Below are positions 1 to 14,200 of a stretch of 64,000 nucleotides of DNA, piece after piece. The DNA is taken from contig CM028336.1 of NCBI GenBank assembly GCA_016647705.1, forward strand, positions 15,861,380-15,925,379. Direction: 5' to 3'. The notes below the pieces were generated by a model. It was not told the DNA's origin. It was given only the letters and a program-made list of their open reading frames with translations, and made no database searches. This DNA is from Eucommia ulmoides. Lineage: Eukaryota > Streptophyta > Magnoliopsida > Garryales > Eucommiaceae. How positions within the stretch are numbered: position 1 is the first letter of the stretch; each line of letters begins with the position of its first letter. The position numbers and the translations under genes are program-made.

Positions 1-132
1 TGCTATTGTTGCACCATGATGCGAGATGGGCTTTTGCTACTTGACCATCAGAGGAAGAACAGCAGCAGCTGATGTATCCGATGTTAGATGTGAACATTTC
101 TTGCAAGATTTCCGACATCAACAAAGATGTAT

Positions 133-155
133 CTACCGACGACAAGAACGTTCCC
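133..155 (-). CDS. possible last coding piece of the RLT3-like gene
   Basis: A CTCAG acceptor (157-156) is followed by sequence that, in the phase left by exon 15, reads seven codons (first one split) and a TAG at 135-133. This would give a short Arg/Cys-rich tail. It rests on splice motifs alone. A second frame stays open to the window edge, so the true end may lie elsewhere. Confidence 0.25.
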
Positions 156-1974
156 CTGAGACGACATATTATTTTGTCAGACACAAATTAACTTCAACAT
201 ATAATGAGAATTTAAAAGCGTAAAAGTAATCAATGAATTGCAAACTCTTAAACACATCTTGAGTGCAATATCTACAGTTCTACAATCTAGCACCGAGGGG
301 AAGGGGAAAACTATTAAACTAAAGTTTTACAAATTGTATATCGGTGTTAATTGCAGACAGAAGTAAAATATTTAAGAATAATGAGTAAATATCAAAAATA
401 TTAGGGAGCAACATGCAATTAGTCTCAAACTTTAAGGGTAGAATGTGTAATTTATACAAATTAAATCAATTAACAGTCAAGCAAATGGTAGCCTCTTGTA
501 TTATAACTAGAAAAATTAATGTGTATTTTGCATGTTGGTAAGTAACACTTTCTTCATCTTTATTAGAGGTCTAATCTCCTCAAAGTGATCATTTCTTTTT
601 TTTTTCTATCATTTCTTTTTTTTTTTTTATAGAATCTGCAGCTCTATCACGTGCCCTCGGATTTTTCTTCTTTTTCTTGTTTACCAATGATTTTTACGAA
701 AATGAAAGTTCAGTAATTATTTGATACCTTGGTTGGGTGTTTGATTTTCAAGAGGAAATTTTAAATAAAATTTGATAGAATGTGCATTGCATGGGGTCGA
801 CATAAAAATACAATATATAAAAAAATAAACGTGTGTAAAGAAACAAACATCGAATCAAGTGATTACGGTCAATTGAGACTCTTCAAGAGTAATAAATTTT
901 CCATTTTTTCAAAATTGATATTTATATAAGCAAATACCAATAGAACTAGGTCATGAGATTAATTATATGCAAAAACAGAACATTAACAGATAATGTGCAA
1001 GCCTTTAAGAAAGTAAGGAGCAAGGTGCAATCGAAAAAACTTTAGGGATATATATTTAGTGCAGCATGTTCAATTCAAATTGTGAATAATGCCAATTAGG
1101 TATAACTTTGACTGAAAACGGCATAATCAAAAACAAATAAAACTGTGCAATTAGGCCAATTAGACACGAAAATAAAATATTGCTGGGTAACGCAATGTGC
1201 GAAAATTACAAATGAAACGAGCAATATGTAACTGCACCTAAGTTTTAGGGGTGTGAAGTATAATTTTTGCTATTGGAAGAGTGAGCAGTGTCAACTTGTA
1301 AAACTTTGAAACTAGGGATTGAGTGCAACTATATCTAAAGCTCTTTAACTTTAAAGGTGTTGAGTCCCACATCACTATCGCTTGTGTTCACTTGTATTAC
1401 TTGATCCTGAACCATATGTAAGTCTAGGGGTCATACTCCTCTTACGAGGTGTCTTTTGAGAGTGAGTGAAGCCTATTGGGTTTCTAGAGAGAGGGATAAT
1501 AGTTAACTAATAAAATTGAAATAAATTGAAACCTAATTGAGGATACCCTTTTTTATAACAGGTATAGAATGTAGACATTACACTACATTCTATATAGAAC
1601 ATTCCTTAGATGTGCTCACTTGGTGAAATTTCTGGATATGTCCTGCTCACCAGACAATAATCTTGGGCAAATATCATGCGAGTAGCAAATGCAGCACATG
1701 CTCAAACGCCATGATTATTGCATCTAAAATCGAGGAAGTGTTTAAAAGCTGAATCCACAGCAATTGATAAATTCATATCCAGCAGTGGCATTCAGCTAAG
1801 AAACGAAAATGTCAAAGCCATAGCTCATTTATCCATATGTAACGAAAAAGAGATGGAAAATAAGAAAAAAGATTACTGGATAACAAGATTCTGATAAAGC
1901 TGAATTCACAAGCAATGTGAACTCCTATAATGAGTTTAAATATAGAAATAACTAGTTTAATAAAACACACAAAC
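156..1974. other. AT-rich DNA downstream of, or last intron of, the RLT3-like gene
   Basis: This is either the 3' flank or a final intron. Apart from a solo TRIM LTR (1358-1488) and T-runs near 593-630, I recognise nothing. Confidence 0.5.
1358..1488 (+). mobile_element. solo LTR of a TRIM-type retrotransposon
   Basis: It begins TGTTGAGTCCCACATCA and ends CTATTGGGTTTCTAGA. The right half (GAGGTGTCTTTTGAGAGTGA) is the same sequence, in opposite orientation, as the LTRs of the complete TRIM at 15775-16203. No convincing target duplication is visible. Confidence 0.7.
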
Positions 1975-2203
1975 CTCTATTAGATCCCACACGAATTTCT
2001 TGTTTCTTATGTGAACAAACCCTTTCCAAATAGGGAGCAATCAAGGCATCTAATTTAACCACCCAGAGTGCAACTGCAGAAATTGTCTGGGGCATGGTTT
2101 GAAAGCTTCCAATGATCTCTTCCACACCAGAATTTGAACCCACAGAAATGCTGCGGTTATACAACCAGTCCCCATTGATGACACTTACGAAGTCAGTGAG
2201 AAC
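1975..2203 (-). CDS. RLT3-like: RLT3-like exon 15
   Basis: The exon is entered after ATTTCTAG in phase 0. It encodes TDFVSVINGDWL, then TISAVALWVVKLDALIAPYL, the usual C-terminal block. The reading frame then meets AGAG|GTTTGTG, a possible donor at 1974-1973. If not spliced it stops at 1952-1954 after GLCVLLN. Confidence 0.85.
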
Positions 2204-5200
2204 CTAGAAATTGAAGCAAGCAGTTTAGAAGAATATAATTCTAACTAGTTCCAAAAAAAATAGTAAATTGAATCAGAAAATAGGTGCTTCTTAAGGGGAT
2301 GAGAGCACATGTGCGCGCGCTCGCACACACACGTGCAACAATTTTAAAACGCTTTTACTCCCAAGTAAATTTAAAAACACAATGAATCTGCCAATTAACT
2401 TCTGTTGTATCCAACTATATCATAAATTATATTACACGCTAAACTTTTGAAATTAATACAAACGATTTCAATTAAATTCTCATAAATGGAATTGACTCGT
2501 GGGTTAAATTGCATATCAAAAATCAATACAAAATCTATGTATATGCCTCCTACAAAACCGAACCTTTCTAAAACTTATTCTGATAAATTTATCCATACAA
2601 ACTCTGTAATGCCACACATCCTATATGCCACATCACCTGAAAATAGTAGATTGCCTTCCAGTTATGAATTCTGTCTAGACTATTAGGAGTAATATCCATT
2701 TAAGCATATACTTTACAAAGTATGAGGGGTTCATTTACTTTTCCTTCACTTCATGAAATAAGTCAGTGTACAATAATTCATAAATTGTTGTGTTTTGGTG
2801 TTTGGTTGTAAAATTTAAAAAACATAGAAACTGGCCATCTCACTTTTTTATTGAAAAACTTAAAGTAGGTCATTCTGTGGCAATCCTAAAATTTTCCATT
2901 TTTTTAGAATTCGGATTTCGTTTCTACTCTATCATCCTCAGCTTTCGAAAGAAGAAAACTCTAACATCAACGTTGCACTTCCGGATGAATCTCTCTGCTC
3001 TCTCTAAGTTCTGCTATTGCCATATTGATGCTATTGTCCCTCTATTTTGATTTTAAAAAAACTCAAATCACCATTTCGAGTTTAAATTAAATGTTCTATG
3101 GCCACCCAAAGAGAGTGTAAATTTGATGAAATCATTGGCAAAGAAAAAGATTTATAAATCATATATAAGATAAGACAATTTCTGAAAGAGATTAATTTAG
3201 ACAACCAAAAAGACTCTTAAGTGACTTGAAAACCTGATGATGAATAGAACCTTTTGTGGAAACTATTATTGAAAAGCTTTAAGCCAGTAATATCCATTCA
3301 AGTATCTTCTGCACGTAATAACTAATTATACAATCTTCCTGGACAAGCTTCTTCAATAAAATGATATATAAGGTTAATTACATTTCACCCCCTCATACTT
3401 TGACCCAATTTTACTTTACCCCCCTAGACTTTGGAACTAGGCACTCTGTCTACTTGTACTTTGGACTAAAGTGAAAAAATATTTTCCAAAAATTCTAACG
3501 GTGCATGCATCACACACCTCAAAAAATGTGTGAAATATATTGTTCAAATCATTACAGAGAGAGTGAACGGCGAAACAGAAACATGGAGATAAACAGGGCC
3601 TTGAATTGAAAGCCTATCCCGAACTTCACAAAAACAACTCAAGAATTTTGGAATCCGAGAAGAATTGCGGAAAGCTCTTAAAGCCCTGACCAGCTGGTTA
3701 TGTATAATATCCCCAATTTGAAGCCAGAAATTTCTAATTTGAAAGATGAACAGTGGCTTTGAGAAGTGGTTTAGACTCTTGTAGTTGGCGGTGGTCAATA
3801 ATGGTGGTATATTTGAAGGTGGTTTGAGTGGTGGCTGAGTCTTGGGTTCGCAGCTGTTCTGAATGTTGAGTTGTTATTGGCTTCTCTCTCTCACACACCT
3901 GCACAAACCTAGGCAACTGATGCCAATGGCCACCGATGCCGACCTTGCTTTACTCACGGATGCTCACACATCTCCAAATCGAAAATGCTCTGCAAGCCTT
4001 ACTCTTGAAATCAGATATGTATATCAGGTTATGTATGCCCACGGATGGATGGGATAGGAAGAGGTATCCAATAGCTATTTATCAATTAAAGCAACAAAGT
4101 CTTTGACAAATAGAGAAGAAGAATATGGGTTTTAACCTTTTTTTTATTTTCTATCATCTGCCTTCTTTGGGCCTGTTTGATAAAACCGAAAATTAAGTGC
4201 CGAAAACTAACAAGTGGTAAACTTTAAATTCTGAAATTTAAGTGCTGAATTTATTAAATGTTAAATTGATTAAGTAATTTTGGTTTTAACATATTTTATT
4301 TCAATAAGTTCAAATTTTTATAATTTTTCACTTTAAAAGATTGCTTAGAATTTGATCTCTCAAAAAATTATCTTTTCAAGTTTTGTTCGCTATTTTTTTC
4401 TGTATAATACTTTATTTTTCTACTATTTTATTTTGCATTTTTCTCTATATTTTTTAATGCTTATGGTTTAATGATACTAGTAATAATGAAAATTTTATAA
4501 TTTTAAGTGATAAGTGTGTGCACATCACTTAAAATTTTGACCCATTTATAAGTGATGCTAAATATTTTAAGTGATTGCTTTAACTTTTATCAAACTCAAT
4601 TAATTGAATAAGTACCTAATACATTTAGTCTTACGGTTGAATTGTGTTATCAAAGAGAACATTAATTTTTGTTTAATTTGCTATTTTAATATCTTTTATT
4701 TTAGCATTACTATGATCACTTCATTTAAAACTCCAACAAAAACAATATTATAATTGGAGTACAAGTCAATAAGTTAGAGTGCCAATTGTAATTTTTTACA
4801 TGATATATGTATTAAAAATATAAGGGAAAAATGGTATTTTATCAATTTGGTAGCCGAAAGTTACATTTCACTTTAGTCAAGAGTACAAGGAAATAAAATG
4901 CCTATATCTAAACAACAGGTAGGAAAATAAAAAATGGGCAAAATTACGAGGGAGGTAGAATGATATTAACCCAAATAAGGAATGACATTGGTGCCCTACC
5001 CAAGGTGAAATGATATAGTAATAAGGCATATGCAAGAAGAATTTATATATGTCATAGAAACATTCCCATGAACTGTTTCTCCTTAGAACCGTAGGTGTTC
5101 TAATTTATTTACTAACAGCTAGGTAGAAATTCAAACATGTTAAATGTATCTACTTTATTGTATTTTACTAAGAATAAAATAAAGTTTTTCTATTGATTAT

Positions 5201-8200
5201 GATACTTGGTATTGATAGGTAAATATGCTATACGAAGGTAAGCATGCTATACAAATATTACAACTTAAACATAAATTTACTTTTTTTAAAAATATCCATG
5301 TGCAGTGCAAGTGGTGCTAACTAGGACGTATATATAGTAAATTCAAAGTAACATGAAGGTGATAGTGACAAACATAGATAGCAAATACCTGTAGAAATTC
5401 TGCCAAAGTTGAAGTACGTCTTAACCGTCTAACCCACAAGTTATGAGCTGATTTCTTCCAAGCACCCACAAAAGCTTCATCCGGCATAACAGACTGAGAT
5501 AAAGTATTGACGGCGTAAAACAGTAACCCCAAAATAATAAAAATATGAACTTAAAGAAATTTACTGTCGTAAGAATCCATCTTATGATATTGTTAGACTG
5601 AAGTGTGCAGAAGTAAACCAACTATAACTTCACCAAACCATGTCTCAGTTTTTGGTACAAGCTTCTAACCTATCTACAACTTCAATAATCCATCTTATAA
5701 TATTGCTAGACTGAAGTATCTACATCCTTTTGCCCAGAAATAAACCCAACTACAACTTCAACAAACCACGTCTCAGTTTTTGGTCTCTTTCCATTATTAG
5801 CAATGCTTCTGCCCACCCTTGCCCTGGAAACTTCCAGAACGGATTTCTTCTTCACGAATTTATTGTTTTATCAGCTCTCAACCCAAATACTAGGTACTTA
5901 AAAAGATAAGAAAAGGAAGGAGAAAGGAGGCTGTCATCTATTAAAAATTTCTTAATCTCAAAAACTAACTGCATAATGCATTTGATTGGTGTCAGCCCTG
6001 TGAATATGGGGGGCCCTAACAACTTTTAAAATGTAGCCCACCTTCATTGTCAAACAACTTCTTTTCTCGTGTTTATATTTTTTCCTTTTGTTGTAAGTAA
6101 TGAAAAAATGATTGCTTGCATGTACAGCTACCAAATTAACTGCAAAAATTTGTTAAAATTAATGGTAATACATTAATACATGTTTATATATAAAAAACAA
6201 ATATATATACATAAAAATGGTGTAAAAGGCATTGTACAGGTGAGCCCTGGGGTAGGGAGATTGCAAAATGCCCCTACATGATTGGAGCTGTAACATGCTG
6301 GCGTAGCCCCCAGGGGTTGGGCAAAACACCAATTCACACATGAGAAACCTTTCTGGGGCTATGCCATGTGTGCAGATTTTGTATTTTTCATTTTTTGCTT
6401 TGTTTGTTTCAACTATCTATGTTCAATTTATTCCATGTATTTCTTTTTTTCCCTTCACTCTATCACAAATTAAGCTCAAAATTTTAGTTTATGCATTTAT
6501 TTTTTCTTTCAAACAATGGTTCCCCTTATTCCGGAGTAGAATTCCTTTCTATCAAGGTTGTCAAAATCGTGATTCGGATTGTAGAATCGTGCAGTCTGCA
6601 AAATCATTCAGTGGATTGTAGGGATCATCAGAATCGTAAGATTCTCCAATTTACATTTGGTTCTAATTTAAGCTTTGTCTGAAATTTTTTTTGGGTGTAG
6701 GCCAAAAAATCACAATTAAGCCTCTAAATTATGGTTTTACACGATATTGATTAACCCAAATTAATAAATAGATCTATTAAATAATACCCTAAGCTTTGAC
6801 TTGTAAATTATTTATTCAATTCACACGGAGGCGATCAAGTTTTGAGAGGCTGAACAATAAAGGACAATGTAACAGGTTCGCTCTGCATCTTGGATTTTTT
6901 CTTCCCTCTCATTTTTAGCTCGACTTCTTTCTCCCTTTTTCTGTCCGACTTCCATCTCCCTTCTTTTATCATTTATTTTTTGTGTTTTTTCTTTATTACG
7001 ACTTCGTCGGTTATTTTAGAGAGTATACATGTACATATTAGATTTTGTGAAAAGGTGAGCAACAATAGTGTCTAGAAGCTAAAACTTTAAGTAATATAAT
7101 ATTATTATACAAGTGTAGAAGGATTTTGACTAAAACATGTTTCTTTAAAAGTTAAAATGTCTGTATAGTAAAGTTTGTTAAAATTAAAGTTGTTTTTTTT
7201 GTTTATTTTACTAGTTAAAACTTTAAAAATTTACAATTCAGTCAATTTCCACTTTAACCTCCACTTCATATTTTTCGCTTAAATATGCTTAACCCCTCCA
7301 AGAAACAAGACAGCAAAAACGTTAAGTCGTAGTACAATCCTCAATTGGATTTTACACTACGATTCTGAGGTACCTAGAACAACCCAATCCAAAATCCTAA
7401 TTTTGACAATCTTACTCTCTATTACTAAATTATATTGTAAGTTATAATCATAATGTGATAAACTTACTAAACTTATTACAAGGAAGTAGTTTCTTGCCAT
7501 CTATAATGACTCAAATTACTTGAAGTAAGATTTTGGGATTGTTAATTCAAACTACATGTGTTTACTTTAAACACCTACTCATTTTGTATTACACGAGAAT
7601 TCATCCAAGTCAATGTAAGACGCACATCTTACATGGACAAACTACACTCTCAGATGTCACAAGACAACGGCACCAGAACTATACTAATTTCTTCACTTAG
7701 ATGATCTAAAAATATAGGGCAAAATGGATCCATGCGGAAGCTAGATTGGGCATCTACAAGCACACTGATTGATACTGCATCAGCTACAGCAATCTGAATA
7801 CAACAAGCACTCAGGTGAGGCGTTCTAGTTTCCCGATGAAGCCAATTATTTAGTGGGTATCTGTGTGACAACATCATGTCTAAAATTTAAAAAGAAAAGG
7901 AGAAACATTTATTCCATGCATAGAATTATTAAACATAAGTATGCAAGTGATGAATAGCCGTAGAAGATGGCAGCTAACCTCAACTGCATAAATTGCAGCT
8001 TTGAGTAATTGCAGCGACGATGGCAGGATCTTATGTTTTGGAAACTGATCAGTTTCAGTATTCTCACTACATGTAGCAGCATGAATTGTGTACCTCTCTT
8101 CAAGATCAAAATCAAGCTCAAAGGTGGTATGGCAAATCTTACAGTGCTTCTCATCTCTCCAATACAGATCATGACAATGTTCACATCTAGCAAGTGAATC

Positions 8201-11200
8201 ATGATAAGACCTTTTGGTATGTTTAACGGCATTAAGGTCAAAATAAAATTTATTCCATATCCATGCATCGAATGCTTGGATGTGGCTCAATTTCTCTTTA
8301 AGCTGCTCTCCTCTCTTCCCAGTACCACAACTTAAAGAAGCAGTTGGAAGATCAATTTGTATTTCTGTCATGCTTAAGTTGTCTACTTCAGACACTGCTG
8401 ACAAAGAGTCTTCTCTAGACATAATAAGTTCAGATTGATCAGAGGAGGTAGTCTGCATGACTGCATTATGACTATGCAAAGCGGACATTGCTTGGCATAG
8501 AATCGATTCACGCTTCTCCAAAGACACTTGAAGGTAAGCTTCTCGTGTACCTCTAGAGTCCAAAGCCGATAACAGGGCGCACATTGCCTGAAATGCAAGG
8601 CACAATGATGAAGTTAACTATTTAAAATATATACAGCATAAGGAGTTGCCTAATACTGTAGTAAATTAGTCTTACCTCTTCAGTATCAATCACCTCCCAG
8701 TGACCATCTTCAGAAGATTCAAAATAAATCCTCTTGTGGCCAGGATCTTGTGCATTGCAAGGGCCTAAAAGAAGCCAGTATCTATTATATCTACGATCAG
8801 ACCCCAAATAGATAGATTGCATAGGGTGTAAATTGTTGTCGTCGTCCGCTTCTTTTGCATCCTTCCAACAGCTAAATGACTTACCCACGCAACAGCTTTT
8901 CGAAATATAAGCCAAAGTATCAACAGGGTGAAGCACTGATGTCATACTTCCCCCTCTATTACCAAGCATATTGGCCAAATGGCCTCCAAATGACCTAGGA
9001 TGGGTTGTTGATGATCTCTTTATTTTGGCTCCAGAACCATGATGGCTTGTGTTGGGAGCATGTTCTGCAATTGATGCCACTGCATCCTGAAAAACATTTA
9101 GACTAGTCAACCACATCAAGTAGATCGTGAGCATCAAGAAATTATCATCAAGAAATTATTTGCGTACAATATTAACCATACATTAGTGGCTACTAACAAC
9201 TAATTTATTATCTCTATTATCAGTCCAAGCAGAAAAGTCAGGTGCTGATCCAGACAAATTTCTATAGTGACTCAAGCAAAAGGGACTTTAATTATTGTTT
9301 ATTAGAGAATAATTCGTCCACAAGTTACCAAGACGGCAAGTCGGAAAGATGGTCCCAAGGGTCCATGGGCATGCCATGATCTGAAAGGAGTTGTCCACCA
9401 ACCTAAGGGACCAATGGCCGATCTTCGAAGGCGCGTCAAATCTACACCAAAAGGCCGAGGAAATCGGACCCAATTGGAGCTCAGCCTGGGCCCCAAACAG
9501 GCCATCTTTCCATCTAGATTGCTCGAGGTAGCTTTCCGACTCCCCTTGGAGGCCGAACTGAACTAGAAAGCCTTAGGGCAGTAGTCGTCCTCACAATCCC
9601 TCACAATCCCCTCGCAGGACAAGCCAAACGATCATAGCACCTATTCGACAGTACTAGGAGGACGGCCTATCCCAGGACAAGTTGGAGCACTATCCTCAAT
9701 CCACAAGTGCCATCAACCAAGCTACTGGGAACAAGGTTTTAAATCGCGGTAAAGGGTAACGTAACGGTAACGGTGGTGGTGTAACGGTATCGGGAGTACC
9801 GAAATGTTCGAAATGGCAATTGGCCGTAATGATCATGAATTTTTCTAAAATCAATAGAAAATCCTCAAAACTCAATATTGTAATTCTTCTATTCATTTAA
9901 CCCTTAATAAACACATTCTAATAGATATTATAACATTTAACTATAGATACAACATATTAAAAATATGAAAAATACGAAAAATAGAAATTAGGAACTGTTA
10001 CTGAACAATCTTAAGATAGTAAGAAGATGCACAATATTTAATGAAAAATAAGTTAAACAAACATTATAAAAGAATAAACCAAATATAGGTAGAAATTATT
10101 TCTACGACTGAAATTAAACCGAATATGGGTAGAAATTTAATATATATATATAACTTACAGATCTGCCCAAAAACAGATAAATCCCGCAATTTTGATGAAA
10201 AACGCCTGCTAGAAATGCTTGGATCTGGCCCATAATGATAACGGAGGGCCGAATATCCGTTACATATTGGTCATTACTCAACGTCACAGCTGATACTTAA
10301 ATCCATGACCGAGAATCATCCCATATCTCAACTCAACCTTGTACCATAACACTGATGAGCCAGAGGTCTCCTTGGAATCTAAATGGCAAAGGAAGGAGAA
10401 GAGGTATGCGGGAGATCTCCGACATAAGCTGGATGCAATGCACAAAAAGGTTGGCCATACATCTCAAGCCTAAACCTAATGTGTCATCTCTTGTGAATAC
10501 AACTATCCTTGTTTTTCAGCTTGGATCTTAAGGGATCCCGTCCCAAAGGATTTTAAGCTTCCTACTCAGATGAAGCCACACAAGAGACTAACCGACAATG
10601 GCGAGCACCTAGACTTATATACAATGCGCACATGAACCTACGAGGAGCATTGAACATACTAAAATGTAGAGCTTTCCAAGCCACATTGACTGGAACCGCT
10701 TGGAAGTGGTACTAAAATTTAAGCCCAGTGGTTTACAACAGCTTCGAGGTGTTCAACTATGCTTTCGCCCATGCATTCATGAGCAGCAAAAAACGAGCTA
10801 AGAATCCTTCCCACAACTCCTCTCTGTTAAACAACAGAATGACGAGACATTGAATTCTTACCTAGAGATTCAAGATAGAGTCGAACCGAATTGACAACCT
10901 GGAGGAAGCGATGGTCATGGTCTCCCTAATAAGTGGTGTGCGAAAAAGCCCGTTCCTCCAGGAGGTGGCTCGTTGCCCACCAAAGATAGTCATTGATGCT
11001 TTAGCCCTTGTTGTACGGTACATCTCCGTGGAGGACATACAGAGTTCGGCTAAAGAAGAAAAAATCCATACGGGAAAGAGAAAGGGTGATAGTCCATAAT
11101 CAACTCGGCCAAATGGCAACAAAAAACTACAAGAAGAAGACGAAAAAAAAAACACAGGATTGAGGTGACTCGCCACCTCAATTCGTCAAGTACACCCCAT

Positions 11201-14200
11201 TAACTACCGCGATAGAGCACATCCTGATAAAGATCATGGACAAAAACTATGTTCGCTAACCAAAGCCAGACCGACAAGAAGCCGATGAGAAATGCAAACA
11301 AGTATTGTGAGTTCCACAAGGACTACGACCACAATACTGATGAATGCAACCACTTAAGGAACGAAGAGGGAATCTATGATAGTTTTGAACAGACCAGTCG
11401 CCGCTACCTCCTCCTCCACCTCGAGCGGAGCCCCCCGAGGTAAAGGAGAATATCAACACCATTCACAAAAGCTTGGCTTCCCGCCCCGGGGGAGGGGGGG
11501 GGGGGAGAAACTATGCAGCTCGGAAAAAGCATGCCCGAGCTGGGGAAGAGGTTAGTGAAAAATGAGGTGTTCTAGCCTTCAACAATGCCTGTATCAGAAA
11601 CGGACTTGGTTTCTTCCTCCACCGAAGACACGAGAGGAGTCTATTCTTCCCATTACGATACGTTGGTCGTGAATCTACTCATCGCTAACTTCAACGTTAG
11701 TCGAATTCTTGAAAACAACAAAAGCTTGGCCAACATTCTCTACCTTCCAGCCTTCAAGAAAATGGGCTTGAGTGTGTCGATAGCCAAAAACAATCACCTC
11801 GACATTCTTTGGCTTCAGAAGTGACGTGGTAAGGCCATTGGGATAGATAAGTTTGCAGTGGACGACGGGTAAAGCCCCGAGCACAACACCATTGTTAAAA
11901 GGTCGGTGTTGAACAAATTAAAGGCCACAACCTCAACTTTCACCTCTTCTTCAAGTTCCCAACTCCCATTGGGTCCACAACCTCAACTTTCACCTCTTCT
12001 TCAAGTTCCCAACTCCCATTGGGTCGATGAAGCTTGTGGCAATCATGCAGTAGCTCAAGACTGTTTCATGAACGAGGTTGTGCAACAAGCATAACAGCCA
12101 CAACAAATGGATCAGGGAATGAGCAACCTAAGGGATGAGCTACCAACACAGCCCACCGACCTAACAATGCTGAGCTTGATTCCCCGATCCCCAACCTACG
12201 AGATGAAGGTGCAAAGCTCCCAAGGCCCGAGCAGACTAAGGAGCATGAAAACATCCAAATACACCCAACTAGTCCTACTCGGACAGTCCAAATTGGATCA
12301 AGCCTCGCTCTTGAGCTTAGGAAACTAATGTGTTTGTGTGGTCACATGCCGACCTAGCAGGGATCGACCCTGAAATCGCAGTACATCGGTTGTACGGAAC
12401 CCAATCGTCCTCCAGTCCAACAAAAAAAAAGGGGACTTCAATCTAGAGAAACATGCAATGATTGTTGAGGATAACAAGAAGTTCCTCGATGCCAACAAGA
12501 CAATGAGGTAAACTTTCCTCTCTGGTTGGTGAATGTGGTGTTGGCATTGAAGAAGAGCAGGCAGTGGAGAATGTGTATGGACTTTAACGACCTGAATAAG
12601 GCATGTCTAAAGATAGTTTTCCACTCCCAGGCCACGAAATATTGAGCTTCCTAGACGCATACTCCGAGTACAACCAAATCAAAATGCACAATAACTGGGA
12701 AAAAACTACATCAATTAGGGATTGGGGATTGTGTTGTTACAAAATAATGATGATCAGGCTGAGCATGACGTACAAGAGGCTCGTGAACATCTGATTAGGA
12801 AAACAATGAAAGTTTACATTGATGACATGCTCATTAAAAACTAGAGTTCTCGAGCATCCAGTAAACCTCCAACAGGTCTTTAACGTGCTAGACATGAAAT
12901 CAAATCCCAACAAATGAAATCAAATCCCAACAAATGCATCAGAGTGGATGCATGTAAGTTTTTCGAGTTCATAGTGACCAAGAGGGGAAGCGAAGCAAAC
13001 CCCGATAAAAAAAAAGGCTATAATGGGCACGTTCTCACCAAGGACTATCAAGAATGAACAAAGTCTCACTCAACGTGTGCCGGCCTTGAACTGTTTCATT
13101 TCGAGTCACACGAAAAAAGTTCACAATTTTTCAAGGCTTTAAGCGGGGCAAAAACCCTAACATGGAGCCCAAAATGCGAGGAAGCCTTTCCGAGGCTAAA
13201 GAAATGGGTATCTTCACCATCTATCTTATCAACCCCAAAGAATGTTGAAGAGCTTTACATCGAGCTCAGGGCATCCAGCACAGCATGATCAGTTCAACTT
13301 TGGGAGGAGAGAAGGATGGGGTCCAAGATTTTGTTTATTGTGTAAACAAAGTACTCGGGAGAACCTAAACAAGGTAAATAAAACTCGAACTCCTTGCTTA
13401 TTGCTTTAATCATCTCAACAAGGAAGGTGCGACAATAATTTCAAACCCATTTTTCTGATCGTGCTGACCAACTTGCCTTTGTTGATTGCCCTCCACCAAC
13501 TTGATGCGTCGGGAAGACTATTGAACTGTGCCATCAAACTTAGTAATCCACATTGAGTTGCCGACTAAGGACTGCAGTAAAAGGATAGGTTTTGGCAGAT
13601 TTTGTGGTTGAACTGACATTTCCCGACGAAGGAATGAAACATCCTCTAGAGGGAATACAAGTATTTTTATTTTTTTTGGATCCTCAATTGTGCAAAGAGA
13701 ACTTTATTGAGTAATGAAAAGAATACAAAATTCAGATTGGGACAAGGCCTAACCTCTGAAGCAAAGAAACTCACTTATAAAAAAATTAATTCAAGTAACA
13801 AAATGAACGAATATCAAGAATTAACACAAAAGAAAGTTAAAAAGATTCATTTTACTCGCTGAATATTAGGAAACAGAATCCTATCCAGTTTTAGACTTCC
13901 ACGAACAGATGGCGAACATTCTGATTCAAACGAAAAAGTTTGGTTCTCTTCAGCACTCCCAAACTCAACCAACAAGTCCGCTACCGTGTTAGTTTCCCTC
14001 GAGCAGTGAAAACTAGAACTTTGGACTTGAGAAGCTAGAATCTTAATAAATTTATATTTATAATCTATGATGTTAATCTCCATAGCACCGTAGATCTTCC
14101 AACAACCATGTCGACCAGCAAGGCAATAACGGTTCCACATAAACCCACTTGAATTTTGTCCAATACTGACGTGCAAGTTGCATTGTTTTTGCATCCGCAA

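Larger units (their letters stand above)
5494..7978 (-). other. RLT3-like intron 13
   Basis: The 2.5 kb intron holds a direct duplication (5573-5785) and a TIR element (6553-7413). The remainder gives no recognisable gene. Confidence 0.7.

Noticed and set aside
26..223. Plus-strand open frame at the left edge as a gene
   Set aside because: It has no family likeness and ends in AT-rich DNA; minus-strand exon remnants are at least as plausible here.
7650..7877. Open frame on the minus strand next to exon 13 as an extra exon
   Set aside because: It has no family likeness, and exon 13 joins exon 14 directly in phase 0 with the expected protein continuity.
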